Below, in pieces: positions 5,270 through 13,808 of a DNA stretch of 33,469 nucleotides. Origin of the DNA: a virus; the IMG/VR virus record IMGVR_UViG_3300021440_000081, positions 1-33,469 of that record. One strand, given 5' to 3'. How positions within the stretch are numbered: position 1 is the first letter of the stretch; each line of letters starts with the position of its first letter. The notes under the pieces are model-generated. The model searched no databases. It was not told the origin of the DNA and worked only from the letters and a program-made list of their open reading frames with translations. The translations under genes and the position numbers were made by a program.

Positions 5270-5607
5270 GCGACATTTCAAGCGCCGGGTCTGACCCCAT
5301 GTGGCATTTGATCCTGCACTCAAAGGCCTTCACAGTAACCGCCACCACAAGCGCAATAACATACCTAACCGCATACAGCACCGACATGGGCCAAGCCGCC
5401 CAAGCAGTCCCCCAAGTAATTAATTTTATTGGCACCCACGGGCCGATAGAGGGGAAAAGCTGGGCAGATGTAATGGCCTTTTTCTCGTTCCTCCTGGTTA
5501 TCACCAATCTATTTATTGGCCTTCAAAAAGTTTTTTCAACTTTCGCCTGTTGGTGCCGAAATTTACGTTCGTGGCTCAAAAAGCCCAAGCGCAAGGGACG
5601 CAAATGA
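5257..5607 (+). CDS. Probable holin (small membrane protein with basic tail)
   Basis: 116 residues. A hydrophobic stretch at about residues 25-42 and a strong transmembrane segment at about 70-90 (A-F-F-S-F-L-L-V-I-T-N-L-F-I-G-L) are followed by a highly basic C-terminus (W-L-K-K-P-K-R-K-G-R-K), the general plan of class II phage holins. Holins make the inner-membrane holes that release or activate the muramidase. The gene overlaps both neighbours and lies 62 bases before the muramidase start. Confidence 0.55.
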   Translation: MQNISDISSAGSDPMWHLILHSKAFTVTATTSAITYLTAYSTDMGQAAQAVPQVINFIGTHGPIEGKSWADVMAFFSFLLVITNLFIGLQKVFSTFACWCRNLRSWLKKPKRKGRK

Positions 5608-5687
5608 ACGCAGCCGCAATCCTGGCCGGGTTATCCGGCATCGCATTCATTATCTGGTGGGTGGCTAAATGGCCAGCTTTGACATAG
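5604..5687 (+). CDS. 27-residue single-span membrane peptide
   Basis: ATG 5604 overlaps the holin-like gene's stop (ATGA), preceded by GGGACGCAA. The product is one hydrophobic helix (A-A-I-L-A-G-L-S-G-I-A-F-I-I-W-W-V). It overlaps the muramidase start by 19 bases in another frame. It may be a holin regulator; the overlap on both sides and the clean hydrophobic helix support translation. Confidence 0.45.
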   Translation: MNAAAILAGLSGIAFIIWWVAKWPALT

Positions 5688-6184
5688 CAATCACTAAAAC
5701 TCTCGCGAATGAGGGCGGCGCAGCGTACACAGAAACCCCCCGCGATACTGGCGGTTCAACCAAGTACGGAATAAGCCAAAAATATTACCCGACGCTTAAT
5801 ATTAAGTCTCTCACCGAAGCTGAGGCCAAGGCCATTTACAAGCGCGACTACTGGGACAAGATAAAGGGCGATTTGATTGCCGACCAAGACATTGCCGAAT
5901 CAATTTTTGATTTTGCAGTAAATTCTGGTGTTGGCACAGCATCAAAACTTGCGCAAACTGCCGCATGTGATGTATCTGGAGTAAAAAGAGCTGCTAGTTT
6001 TATTGATGGTGTTGTCGGCCCAACTACCGTTGGGATATTAAACACGCTTAATTCAAATCATTTTCTGGCAGTCTATTCGCTGCTTAAAATTTCGCATTAT
6101 GCAGAGATATGCACCAAAAACCGAGACCAAAGCAAATTCCTCCTTGGATGGATTAACCGTACATTGCATGAGTGGATGCCATGA
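5669..6184 (+). CDS. GH108-type endolysin (N-acetylmuramidase)
   Basis: 171 residues, typical for the family. The enzyme cleaves the glycan strands of peptidoglycan at lysis. The N-terminal catalytic signature is clear: N-E15-G-G-A-x-Y, with Glu15 as the catalytic acid, then D-T-G-G-S-T-K-Y-G-I-S (26-36). A Y-W-D-K-I segment follows near 61, and a peptidoglycan-binding-3-like C-terminal half contains D-G-V-V-G-P-T-T. No signal peptide is evident, so export would need the holin genes next to it. The stop overlaps the following small gene (ATGA). Confidence 0.9.
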   Translation: MASFDIAITKTLANEGGAAYTETPRDTGGSTKYGISQKYYPTLNIKSLTEAEAKAIYKRDYWDKIKGDLIADQDIAESIFDFAVNSGVGTASKLAQTAACDVSGVKRAASFIDGVVGPTTVGILNTLNSNHFLAVYSLLKISHYAEICTKNRDQSKFLLGWINRTLHEWMP

Positions 6185-6351
6185 TTTTTGACCCGCTAAG
6201 CCTGCTATCAATCGGCACCAAGTTAATCGACAAGCTGATACCAGATCCGGCCCAAAAAGCAATCCCTGAGCACTTGTGGACAGTTTTCGGCTTTGTAATG
6301 GGTGGCTATATTGGCGGTCGCACATTAGAAAAAATGAAGGGCATAAAGTGA
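6181..6351 (+). CDS. 56-residue GTA-holin-like membrane protein
   Basis: ATG 6181 overlaps the endolysin stop. The sequence begins D-P-L-S-L-L-S-I-G-T-K-L-I-D-K-L-I-P-D-P-A-Q-K, which strongly recalls the start of the three-segment holins found next to GH108 endolysins in gene-transfer agents and phages. Here only one membrane segment follows (F-G-F-V-M-G-G-Y-I-G-G), so the protein is short relative to the usual three-segment form. Likely a holin or holin partner. Confidence 0.6.
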   Translation: MIFDPLSLLSIGTKLIDKLIPDPAQKAIPEHLWTVFGFVMGGYIGGRTLEKMKGIK

Positions 6352-6438
6352 TCAAAAACCGCGCATATTGTCGCCAAAACATAGTCGATAATCGCGACAG
6401 TACCGAAAAACACGGGTTTATAGGGGCTGCTAATCAGT

Positions 6439-6453
6439 GTTATGTTATAACGT
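6439..6453 (+). repeat. 15-base element, inverted copy at 12719-12733
   Basis: GTTATGTTATAACGT lies 23 bases before the small terminase start. Its exact reverse complement occurs at 12719-12733, ahead of the scaffold gene. It is itself an imperfect inverted repeat (GTTAT-GTT-ATAAC). It may be a regulatory site for late genes, or a promoter -10 region. Confidence 0.55.
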
Positions 6454-6475
6454 GTAATCCTGAAAAAATCCTTTT

Positions 6476-6907
6476 ATGACTGAGAAGAAAAGTCACCTAT
6501 TTTCATCAGAGAATCAGCCAGCCAACTACCGAAAGGGGGTTAAGAACGGCCGGACGCTTTTAATTGAGGGGTTGAAGCGCCGCTCGATGAGCGAGGATGA
6601 TTTTATTGATAAGCTATGGGATATGGCATTGGGCGATGGCGGCGGGACTTACATGGGCGAAGTCCTTCAACGGTACATGCCAAAGGCCAAGTCAACACTG
6701 GAGCCGGTCACAATCTCAGGGTTTGATGAGGCGGCCACCCCATTGGCAAAGGCCAATACAATTTATAATGCCATGGCCTGGGGCGAAATCCCGCCCGACG
6801 TTGGGCAGATTTTCATCGACTCGATCAGCAAGCTACTCGCAATCGAGGAAATCACAGAGTTAAAAAAGCGCCTTGATAAATTAGAGGCTATCGTCAATAA
6901 GAATTAA
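6476..6907 (+). CDS. Terminase small subunit
   Basis: 143 residues. The start F-S-S-E-N-Q-P-A-N-Y-R-K-G-V-K-N-G-R-T is the pattern of a family of phage small terminase/DNA-packaging proteins; a coiled-coil C-terminus (I-T-E-L-K-K-R-L-D-K-L-E-A-I-V) suits oligomer assembly. The small subunit recognises the packaging site and recruits the large subunit. The large subunit is 1.9 kb away because two decoration or tail-type genes are inserted between them. ATG 6476 is used; a 124-base gap upstream holds the 15-base element at 6439 and a TGTCGC/GCGACA inverted repeat but no convincing gene. Confidence 0.75.
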   Translation: MTEKKSHLFSSENQPANYRKGVKNGRTLLIEGLKRRSMSEDDFIDKLWDMALGDGGGTYMGEVLQRYMPKAKSTLEPVTISGFDEAATPLAKANTIYNAMAWGEIPPDVGQIFIDSISKLLAIEEITELKKRLDKLEAIVNKN

Positions 6908-6918
6908 AGGGCAAAAAA

Positions 6919-7938
6919 ATGGCAACTTTAAGCGCAGGATCAACAACTTCAGTTAGTGTTGCAGTTGGTGAAACTCTCCGAATTTCAGGAAATGCAGAGG
7001 TGTCCGTGGTTGCGGGCATAACTACAAGTGTGAGCGGGGCGGGATCGTTTGGCCCATTTGGAGCAATTACACCAATTTCCGTAAAAGCTATTTCTAATAT
7101 TCAGTATTCATCTGAATTGGAAGAGACTTCGAGGCCGTTATTATTTCTTGACTCTAACGGAGACGCGCAGGGGATTAGAAATAAGGATGGCACTGCAACT
7201 CGATTTCAGGGCGTGGCGCAGTACTACAAATTTTTCATTCCTGGGCAGCAATTCATTGGTTCTGGAGATGCTAAAGATAAAAGCGGAAACGCTGCCGACG
7301 CTACACGTCTTGCATCATTAACAGACGCAGCGGCATGGGCTAACCCTGGTTATATAACATCTGGCGCGGGGGCAAATTTTGGGTTAACTATCCCTGTTGC
7401 TAAATTCTCATTTGACTTAGCTAGTCAGTCTGTAATTTTATCGTTTCGATTAAAAAAGGTTGGCCCTGTTGGTTCGGAATCGATTATTGGATGCGGTGAT
7501 GCCGCAGCAGCACAGGGGTTTTACCTTTCGATGCGTGCTGCATCTGGCAGCGTTTCAAAAATACGCCCAATTCTTAATACCTCGGGAGGCGTAGTTTCTG
7601 GGCTAGCCGATTCCCTGGCAACATTTGGTGAGGCGGCAGCAACAGATCACGTAGTAACATTAGCTATTGATGGCATCACCAAGGGCGTTTTCCTATATTG
7701 TGACGGAACTCTGTCAAACAGCTATACGGCAGCTTTTACAGGCGGCACAACAATCGCTAATGCATTTGGCATTGGGTCAAATACTGGAAACGTTGGCGCG
7801 ACGTCGGTGGCTGGTCAGTTTTCAGGCATTCACTTTCTGGTATTTGATGGTGTCCTGCCTGCAAATATCGGTATTATTGCGCAAAAATTATCGGCAAACC
7901 CGCACGTACCTCTATCTGATTTTGATATGGAGTTTTAA
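6919..7938 (+). CDS. Virion-associated protein with lectin-like (LamG/ConA) domain
   Basis: 339 residues, no catalytic motif. The N-terminus (M-A-T-L-S-A-G-S-T-T-S-V-S-V-A-V-G) resembles beta-rich phage surface or tail-fibre start modules. From about 105 to 320 the repeated pattern of short beta strands, with S-V-I-L-S-F-R-L-K and H-V-V-T-L-A-I-D-G followed by V-F-L-Y-C-D-G-T, is typical of concanavalin A-like jelly-roll domains that bind sugars. It starts after AAGGGCAAAAAA and is followed 2 bases later by the SGNH esterase gene, so the two probably act together on host surface polysaccharide. Confidence 0.6.
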   Translation: MATLSAGSTTSVSVAVGETLRISGNAEVSVVAGITTSVSGAGSFGPFGAITPISVKAISNIQYSSELEETSRPLLFLDSNGDAQGIRNKDGTATRFQGVAQYYKFFIPGQQFIGSGDAKDKSGNAADATRLASLTDAAAWANPGYITSGAGANFGLTIPVAKFSFDLASQSVILSFRLKKVGPVGSESIIGCGDAAAAQGFYLSMRAASGSVSKIRPILNTSGGVVSGLADSLATFGEAAATDHVVTLAIDGITKGVFLYCDGTLSNSYTAAFTGGTTIANAFGIGSNTGNVGATSVAGQFSGIHFLVFDGVLPANIGIIAQKLSANPHVPLSDFDMEF

Positions 7939-7940
7939 TT

Positions 7941-8846
7941 GTGATTAGGCGGCGTATAGCGAATCTTATTGGCCAGTCTAACGAGGCCGGGTCAGGAGAT
8001 ACCTCCGACTTCACAACAACCTATGGTTGCCCTATGCGCGACCCTGTTGGCCCTAACGGGAGCGCAACTAGAAGCATGTGGCCCTACTTGGGCGAGCTTA
8101 TGGGGCGTCGCGGTACATGGCTAACCGTTAAAAATACAGCGGTTGGATCAACAAGTGCCGCGCACTCATGGTGTGGATATATCCGAACATGGCAATCTGG
8201 AATTTTGGTTGCTGTTGGTAGTTATGCGCTTTCCGGTGGAAAAACGTGGAAATGCACAGCGGCCAGCACGACAGTTAACGCTAGCACTGTCGTTCCAGCG
8301 GCAGGACTTCAGGCGGATGGCGTCACATGGGCAGATATGGGCGCATCCACCGCCACTGATATCGTAGGCGTATGCTCAGCATCCAACCCACGATTTGACC
8401 CCAATGGGTATGTAGCAACTGCATACGCCAGCATTTCATCGGCAGTCGGTTATGACGAAAAATGGTGTTTTATTAGCATTGGACAGGGTGACAAAACTTT
8501 GGGAGTTGTCCGCGCCGATTATTCTGCTGCCTTGATTATTTTAACAAATTATATGCTGAGCCTAGGCGTGAAAGTGGCGATAGGGTTTACCTGCGCAGGA
8601 AATACTGCGGGACTAGAGGCGTGGTATCAGTCTGATTTATTGCCAGGCTGGGCGGATTCGGTAAATTATTTCAAAGGCTACCCAAATGTAATTCAGGGGG
8701 CAAATCTACGAACTGTGTTAGGGCCTTTAACTACATCGCCGGCATCCGGCCCAGGATTAAAATCCGATAACTTACATATGAATGACGCCGCATATAAATT
8801 GGCTTCTGAAGCGTGGGCCGAGGCATTAACGCGAGGCGGTTGGTAA
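7941..8846 (+). CDS. SGNH/GDSL-type esterase (likely polysaccharide deacetylase of the virion)
   Basis: 301 residues from GTG 7941, with GGAG 8 bases upstream. N-L-I-G-Q-S13-N-E-A-G carries the nucleophile Ser13 and the oxyanion Asn of sialate-O-acetylesterase-like SGNH enzymes; D275-N-L-H278-M-N-D near the C-terminus supplies the catalytic Asp-His. A small inserted module (about 83-135: G-G-K-T-W-K-C-T-A-A-S-T-T ending V-T-W-A-D-M-G) resembles carbohydrate-binding inserts of phage tail proteins. Such enzymes remove acetyl groups from O-antigen or capsule during adsorption. It abuts the large terminase gene with no gap. Confidence 0.75.
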   Translation: MIRRRIANLIGQSNEAGSGDTSDFTTTYGCPMRDPVGPNGSATRSMWPYLGELMGRRGTWLTVKNTAVGSTSAAHSWCGYIRTWQSGILVAVGSYALSGGKTWKCTAASTTVNASTVVPAAGLQADGVTWADMGASTATDIVGVCSASNPRFDPNGYVATAYASISSAVGYDEKWCFISIGQGDKTLGVVRADYSAALIILTNYMLSLGVKVAIGFTCAGNTAGLEAWYQSDLLPGWADSVNYFKGYPNVIQGANLRTVLGPLTTSPASGPGLKSDNLHMNDAAYKLASEAWAEALTRGGW

Positions 8847-10526
8847 ATGTCCGCCCGCCAATCCCTAGCCAGGCTTTCAAAACTTGAGGAAGAGATTAAC
8901 GAAAGCACTGGTGAAAAATACAGTACTGTTTTCGGTATTGTGTCGGCGCCTGGGGAGCTTATTCGCAGGGTTAAGTATTCCGGCAATTCGTGGATAGAGG
9001 TAGACGAAAAGCCGGAGATATACATTGCTGAGCGGCTGGAGTGCGTTTTATACAGCAAAAAGCGGATGGTTATCGTTATCGGTGGCCGGGGCTCTGCGAA
9101 GTCCGTAGGTGTGCACGACATAGTTTTGAGCCGGGTGCGTGATCGCGGCGATAAGGCGATGTGCATGCGGGAGTTTCAGGCCTCCATTTCGGATTCGGTT
9201 CACTCCCTGCTTGCAGAGGAAATAGACCGCTTGAGCATGAGCGGCTTCGACGTTCAGGAAAAGAAAATACTAAGCGACAGCGGCGGCAGTGTCAGGTATC
9301 GGGGACTTTCTCGCAATACAAGCGGTGTAAAGTCAGCAGCCGGGTTCAATATATTCTGCGTTGAAGAAGCCGACAACCTAAGCGCAAATTCAATCAAGAC
9401 TCTTACGCCGACGGCCAGGAACAAGGCGCTGTTTGGTACGCCTGCGGAGATAGAGGCACAAATTAATGCCGCAAACGATGAAGAGGACACGTTTCAGAAC
9501 GTGCAGATGTTTTTCATCGCCAACCCGAAGTCACAAGCTGACCCGTTTTCGCAGCGCTTCATAAATCCGTACCTAGATGAGCTAATCAGCAAAGGCGTTT
9601 ACGAGGACGAGCTGCACCTGATCGTCATGATGAATTTTGACGATAACCCTTGGTACAGATTTTCAGGCCTCGAGGCAGAGCGCGAGCACGACAAGGCCAA
9701 TTGCGCCCCAGCCATGTACCGTCATATCTGGGAAGGCGACTTCTTGGACGAGGTGGAAGATTCAATTATTAGCCAGGATTGGTTCAACGCGGCCATTGAT
9801 GCTCATGTGAAGCTAGGCTTTAAGCCGACTGGCGCCAAGGTTGTAGCATTCGACCCCGCCGACACAGGAAACGACGCAAAGGCCATTACATACCGCCAGG
9901 GATCGGTAATTCTGGATGCCAGGCAAACCAAAGACGGGGATTTTCACACCGCAACGCTTTGGGCTTGTGAACTCGCTAGAGAGGTTCAGGCCGATCACTT
10001 TGTGTGGGACGGCGGCGGCATGGGTGCAACACTGCGCAATGAGATTACCCGGCAACTGGCCGGCACTCGCATTGAAGTGTCGATGTTCAACGGTGCCGCC
10101 GGTGTTCGCGCTCCCGAGGCCGTCTATTCGTTTGAGAATAAAGGCGTTCCGATTCAGAACAGCAAGCCCAACAAAGACACGTTCTCAAACCTACGGGCAC
10201 AAAAGTACTGGGAGTTGCGCGATCGCTTCTATGCAACCTATAGGGCAGTTGTGCATGGCGAATTAACCGACCCCGATAAGCTAATCAGCATAAGCTCCAC
10301 CATTGAAGATTTAGACCTGCTGCGCGCTGAAATGTGCCGCATACCTCGTGACCGCGACCCGAACGGCAAAATTAAGATCATGGGCAAGGATAAAATGCGC
10401 GAGAAGAAGCTAAAAAGCCCTAATATGGCCGACTCTGCTATGATGAGCCTTGACATACCGGATATAATGAGAGCAAGAACGCCAACGGCGGCACCTCGCC
10501 CTATCCAGAGATTCCCGACGCGATGA
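8847..10526 (+). CDS. Terminase large subunit (packaging ATPase/nuclease)
   Basis: 559 residues, somewhat longer than P22 gp2 (499). The ATPase domain has Walker A V-I-G-G-R-G-S-A-K-S (77-86) and Walker B I-F-C-V-E-E-A-D (169-176). The RNase H-like nuclease domain begins with V-A-F-D-P-A-D-T-G-N-D around 335, with D-G-G-G-M-G later. It pumps DNA into the procapsid through the portal and cuts concatemers. A longer N-terminal extension (to about residue 55) precedes the usual start. ATG follows directly on the esterase TAA; its end overlaps the portal start (GATGA). Confidence 0.93.
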   Translation: MSARQSLARLSKLEEEINESTGEKYSTVFGIVSAPGELIRRVKYSGNSWIEVDEKPEIYIAERLECVLYSKKRMVIVIGGRGSAKSVGVHDIVLSRVRDRGDKAMCMREFQASISDSVHSLLAEEIDRLSMSGFDVQEKKILSDSGGSVRYRGLSRNTSGVKSAAGFNIFCVEEADNLSANSIKTLTPTARNKALFGTPAEIEAQINAANDEEDTFQNVQMFFIANPKSQADPFSQRFINPYLDELISKGVYEDELHLIVMMNFDDNPWYRFSGLEAEREHDKANCAPAMYRHIWEGDFLDEVEDSIISQDWFNAAIDAHVKLGFKPTGAKVVAFDPADTGNDAKAITYRQGSVILDARQTKDGDFHTATLWACELAREVQADHFVWDGGGMGATLRNEITRQLAGTRIEVSMFNGAAGVRAPEAVYSFENKGVPIQNSKPNKDTFSNLRAQKYWELRDRFYATYRAVVHGELTDPDKLISISSTIEDLDLLRAEMCRIPRDRDPNGKIKIMGKDKMREKKLKSPNMADSAMMSLDIPDIMRARTPTAAPRPIQRFPTR

Positions 10527-12565
10527 AAAATGAAAAGATGCTAAAAGAGCTAAAGGAAGACTTCGAGGCGGACAAGGAATATAACAGCGACACGCGCCAA
10601 GAGGCACAAGACCTACTGCATTTTTACTACATCAGTCACTACACGGAAGAGTGGCGCAATTCGTTGCCGCTGAAATTCCAGGGCCAGTTCGACAATATTA
10701 AAAAGGCCGGACGTAAAATAATTTCCGACTTGAGCAGCCAGGATATTCAAGCCGATTTTGCTCCAAAAGATGGCACAGATCCAAGCCTGTCAAATGTCAT
10801 GGATCGCCTGTTTAGAACTGACGCCCGCAAGAACTCATCCATTGAAGCTTTTTACAACGCCACTCTTGAGCAGGTTCCTTGCGGAATTGGTGGCTGGCGC
10901 TTGGTTAACGAATGGGAATCAGACAAGATTGGCGATCGCAATCAGTCCATTAATCGCATACCTGTTCACGAATTTAACTCATGCGTGTTCTTTGATTCAT
11001 CCGCGCGCATGCAGGACAAGAGTGACGCCAAGCGCTGCCACATTGTCAGCGGTTATAGCTGTGAGGATTACGAAGACCTGCGCGAAGAGTTGACCGGCGA
11101 AGATGACGAGGATGAGGAAAGTGAATCTAAAACTGGGCCTTCGCCTGTCACTAGTTACGGCACAATAGTAAACAATGGCAAGGACGTTTACATCGTTGAG
11201 AGCTATTACCGGGAGAAAGTGAACCAGGTCGTTGAGTTTTACAAAGACGAAGATGGCAAGGTATACGCCTACGAAAAGGCGGAGGCCAAAAAGTTTGCAT
11301 CCACACTGGCGGAAGAGGGAAAAACCTTTTTTGACCGCAAAACAATTAAAGTCTGGAAGGTAAAAAAATACACCTGGACGGATAAAAAAATTCTGCAGGT
11401 GTCCGATGTTGTTGGCCCTAATATCCCGGTTGTTCCGCAATACGGCGAGCGTGTTTATGTAAACGGCGTTGAACATTACGAGGGAATCACCCGCGCCGCC
11501 AAAGACGCCGCCCGCCTGCGCGACTTCATGTATTCGTACATGGCCGACATTGCAACCAGTTCGCCGCGAGAAACACCGATCTTTTTCGCTGAGCAGATTG
11601 AAGGCTTAGAGTGGCAGTATCAAGAAAACGGCGTTGATGGTGCCCTGCCGTACAGAACTATCAACCGAGTGGCCGCAGATAGCACCCCGCTTCCTGGTGG
11701 GCCAGTTGGCACGCTTCCGCCTCCACAACTTCCGCCTGCACTCATCGCGGCGATGCAGGGCATTAACGAAAGCCTGACAGAGACAACATCTAGCGGTGCT
11801 CCTAACTCAATTGCTGACGTGTCGATGAGCGGTAGCGCGGTAAGCCAAGTTCGTGCAATGCTTGATGAGAATTCAATAATCTTCAGGAATGGGGCAAAGA
11901 TCGCCAAGCGCCGCGATGCAGAGATTTGGTTGGGAATGGCGCCCGAGGTTTACGGCGTTAAGCGCAAAGTTACCCTGACGAATAAGGACGGAACAACCAC
12001 TGAAGAGTGGCTGCAGGAAACCGAGTATGACTTGGAGACCGGTGAAGAGCGTGTAATCAACAACCTGGCCGAGGCTGATTTTGATTTGGCCGTTGACATA
12101 GGCGAATCATTCGGAAGCCAGCGCCAGCAGTCGCGCCAAGAAATAGGCAACCTTCTGCAATCGCTACAACCTGGAACAAAGGAATACATGATGTTCCTGC
12201 ATAAGTATATTTCTCTGACCGACGGTGAGGGTACAAGCGACATTCGCAAATATGCGCAAAAACAGCTTTTATTAATGGGCGTACGCGAAGCTGAGAGCGA
12301 GGAAGATATAGCCGCGCTAGAGCAAGCGCAGGCAGAACAAGGCCAACAAGCCGACCCTGCGCTTGAGCTAGCCAAGGCAGAACAGATGAAGGCTCAGAAC
12401 GGAGCGGAGAAGCTAAAAATCGACATGTACAACGCCGAAACCGCCCGCATGAAAGCCATGCAGGAAGGCGCGAAAATACAGGCAGATGTGGAGAATCTGC
12501 ACACTAAAACTGCGGGCAACCACATTGATAATGTGCAGAAGGCTTATGGTGGGCGGGCTAATTAA
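10523..12565 (+). CDS. Portal protein, P22 gp1-like
   Basis: 680 residues; P22 gp1 is 725. It would form the dodecameric DNA channel at the capsid vertex. Supporting features are the acidic helical N-terminus, the stretch I-S-D-L-S-S-Q-D-I-Q-A-D-F around 75, N-R-I-P-V-H-E-F near 142, an acidic loop D-D-E-D-E-E-S-E-S near 195, A-A-K-D-A-A-R-L-R-D-F-M-Y near 325, and a long C-terminal helical region rich in Ala, Gln and Glu (about 590-680) matching the P22 portal barrel. The gene overlaps the terminase stop by 4 bases. Confidence 0.9.
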   Translation: MKNEKMLKELKEDFEADKEYNSDTRQEAQDLLHFYYISHYTEEWRNSLPLKFQGQFDNIKKAGRKIISDLSSQDIQADFAPKDGTDPSLSNVMDRLFRTDARKNSSIEAFYNATLEQVPCGIGGWRLVNEWESDKIGDRNQSINRIPVHEFNSCVFFDSSARMQDKSDAKRCHIVSGYSCEDYEDLREELTGEDDEDEESESKTGPSPVTSYGTIVNNGKDVYIVESYYREKVNQVVEFYKDEDGKVYAYEKAEAKKFASTLAEEGKTFFDRKTIKVWKVKKYTWTDKKILQVSDVVGPNIPVVPQYGERVYVNGVEHYEGITRAAKDAARLRDFMYSYMADIATSSPRETPIFFAEQIEGLEWQYQENGVDGALPYRTINRVAADSTPLPGGPVGTLPPPQLPPALIAAMQGINESLTETTSSGAPNSIADVSMSGSAVSQVRAMLDENSIIFRNGAKIAKRRDAEIWLGMAPEVYGVKRKVTLTNKDGTTTEEWLQETEYDLETGEERVINNLAEADFDLAVDIGESFGSQRQQSRQEIGNLLQSLQPGTKEYMMFLHKYISLTDGEGTSDIRKYAQKQLLLMGVREAESEEDIAALEQAQAEQGQQADPALELAKAEQMKAQNGAEKLKIDMYNAETARMKAMQEGAKIQADVENLHTKTAGNHIDNVQKAYGGRAN

Positions 12566-12693
12566 TTGTTTTTAATACTGGCAACGTAACTCCGCTTCTT
12601 AGCATTCAACACCGCTTCGCGCACACCAATTTTAATTCCTATTTCCGAATTGCCGCCTGGCAAGCAATCTTTTAGTTCGTTATAGGCTGTCAA
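12562..12693 (-). pseudogene. Possible minus-strand coding remnant between portal and scaffold
   Basis: The 240-base portal-scaffold gap holds a minus-strand open frame that reads like protein (T-A-Y-N-E-L-K-D-C-L-P-G-G-N then I-G-V-R-E-A-V-L-N-A-K-K-R-S-Y) but has no ATG or GTG. Its only usual start is TTG 12693, giving 43 residues. The open frame extends back through the 15-base element at 12719-12733. It could be a small antisense gene or the tail of a gene that lost its start. Confidence 0.3.
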
Positions 12694-12718
12694 GCACTTA
12701 TTTGCGAAAATATCAAGG

Positions 12719-12735
12719 ACGTTATAACATAACGT
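12719..12735 (+). repeat. Perfect inverted repeat ACGTTAT-AAC-ATAACGT, partner of 6439-6453
   Basis: Seven-base arms with a 3-base centre, upstream of the scaffold gene. Fifteen of its bases are the reverse complement of 6439-6453. Probable protein-binding site or promoter element; both copies sit in rare gaps of the late operon. Confidence 0.6.
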
Positions 12736-12756
12736 TACGCGGCGGCGGTGTCACGC

Positions 12757-12783
12757 AAACCCTACCGGAGGGCACCCGGGTTT
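12757..12783 (+). other. AAACCC/GGGTTT inverted repeat before scaffold gene
   Basis: Six-base arms separated by 15 bases, 22 bases ahead of the scaffold ATG. It could form a hairpin in the leader and tune scaffold translation. No T-run follows, so it is not an obvious terminator. Confidence 0.35.
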
Positions 12784-12805
12784 ATCGTTCATAGCGAGTA
12801 AAACT

Positions 12806-13798
12806 ATGTCAGACGTGCAGTCATTAGAAGAGCTAAAGGCTCAAAACGCAGCAGAAGAGGCGGCCCAGGCTAAACAGCCAGAAGTCGAAGAAGTTGAGGC
12901 GGAAGAAGCGACCGAGTTAGAAGCAGAGCAGCCGGAGACAACCGAAGGCGGCGAGGTGGAAGAATCGGAAGAAGATTGGCTCAAAGAAGACAGCGCCGAA
13001 GAAAAAAAGCAAAGCGATTTAGTGCCCGCTGCAGTTTTAGCGGAAACGCGCCGAAAGTTGCGCGGCCAAGTTAGCGAGAAAGACGCCGAGATTCAGCGCC
13101 TAAAAAGCGAGTTGGATCAAGTAAGGGCGAATCCTGCGGCCACAAGCTCGCAAGATTTAGAGCTTGAGGTGGCGGTCGAATCCTGGGAGTACGAGGGCGA
13201 CAACTACGCACGCTATAAGGCCGAGCTAGACGCACGCAACGCACGCAAGATCATGCAAGCCGAGAGTGCACGCGCACAGCAAGCCCAGCAGATCGAGCAG
13301 CAACAGCGCGAAATTGCCGAGCAAGTAGATCAACACTATGACCGCGTCGAATCGTTGGTTGCCAGTGGAAAAATAACGGTTGAGAAGTTCAAAGCGGCTG
13401 AGGCCAATTTGATCGCAAAGCTCGACCAGATGACCGGCGCAGGTGAAGCGGTGATGAAGAAATTCATTTCGAGCATTGGCGTAGGGTCGGAAAAAGTTGT
13501 TACCCACCTAGGCACCAACAGCGCAGCGCAACAGCGGCTAGAGCAAGAATTAAAGCGCGACCCATCAGGCATTGCAGCAGCAATTTACCTGGGCGGATTG
13601 CGGGAAAAGTTCAACTCTGCCCCTGTGAATAAACCCAAAACAGCCCCAGCCCCCGATGTACCGCTAAAGGGCAAAGCACCTGCAACGTCGTCGCACTATA
13701 AAGCCTATGAAAAAGCCGTAGCTGCAGACAACCCAACAGCAATGCTAGAAGCCAAGCGGAATGCCAGGGCGGCGGGAATAGACACGTCCAAATGGTAG
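12806..13798 (+). CDS. Scaffolding protein, P22 gp8-like
   Basis: 330 residues (P22 gp8 is 303). The N-terminus is very acidic and Ala/Glu rich (to about residue 65), and the middle is a long helical, coiled-coil region rich in Gln and Arg (about 75-180). The C-terminus is basic (A-K-R-N-A-R-A-A-G-I-D-T-S-K-W), the coat-binding end in P22. Scaffold guides coat assembly and is released before packaging. It lies between portal and coat, exactly as in P22, 11 bases before the coat gene. Confidence 0.85.
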   Translation: MSDVQSLEELKAQNAAEEAAQAKQPEVEEVEAEEATELEAEQPETTEGGEVEESEEDWLKEDSAEEKKQSDLVPAAVLAETRRKLRGQVSEKDAEIQRLKSELDQVRANPAATSSQDLELEVAVESWEYEGDNYARYKAELDARNARKIMQAESARAQQAQQIEQQQREIAEQVDQHYDRVESLVASGKITVEKFKAAEANLIAKLDQMTGAGEAVMKKFISSIGVGSEKVVTHLGTNSAAQQRLEQELKRDPSGIAAAIYLGGLREKFNSAPVNKPKTAPAPDVPLKGKAPATSSHYKAYEKAVAADNPTAMLEAKRNARAAGIDTSKW

Positions 13799-13808
13799 GT
13801 AAAATTTT

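Noticed and set aside
6348-6479. 43-codon GTG frame before the small terminase gene
   Set aside because: It starts with GTG overlapping the previous stop but has no ribosome site of its own, no recognisable pattern, and contains the 15-base repeat element in a different frame from its other copy.
11950-12375. Long minus-strand frames inside portal, ejection and terminase genes
   Set aside because: They lie fully within genes with strong homology on the + strand and have no ribosome sites or family patterns; they are antisense shadows.
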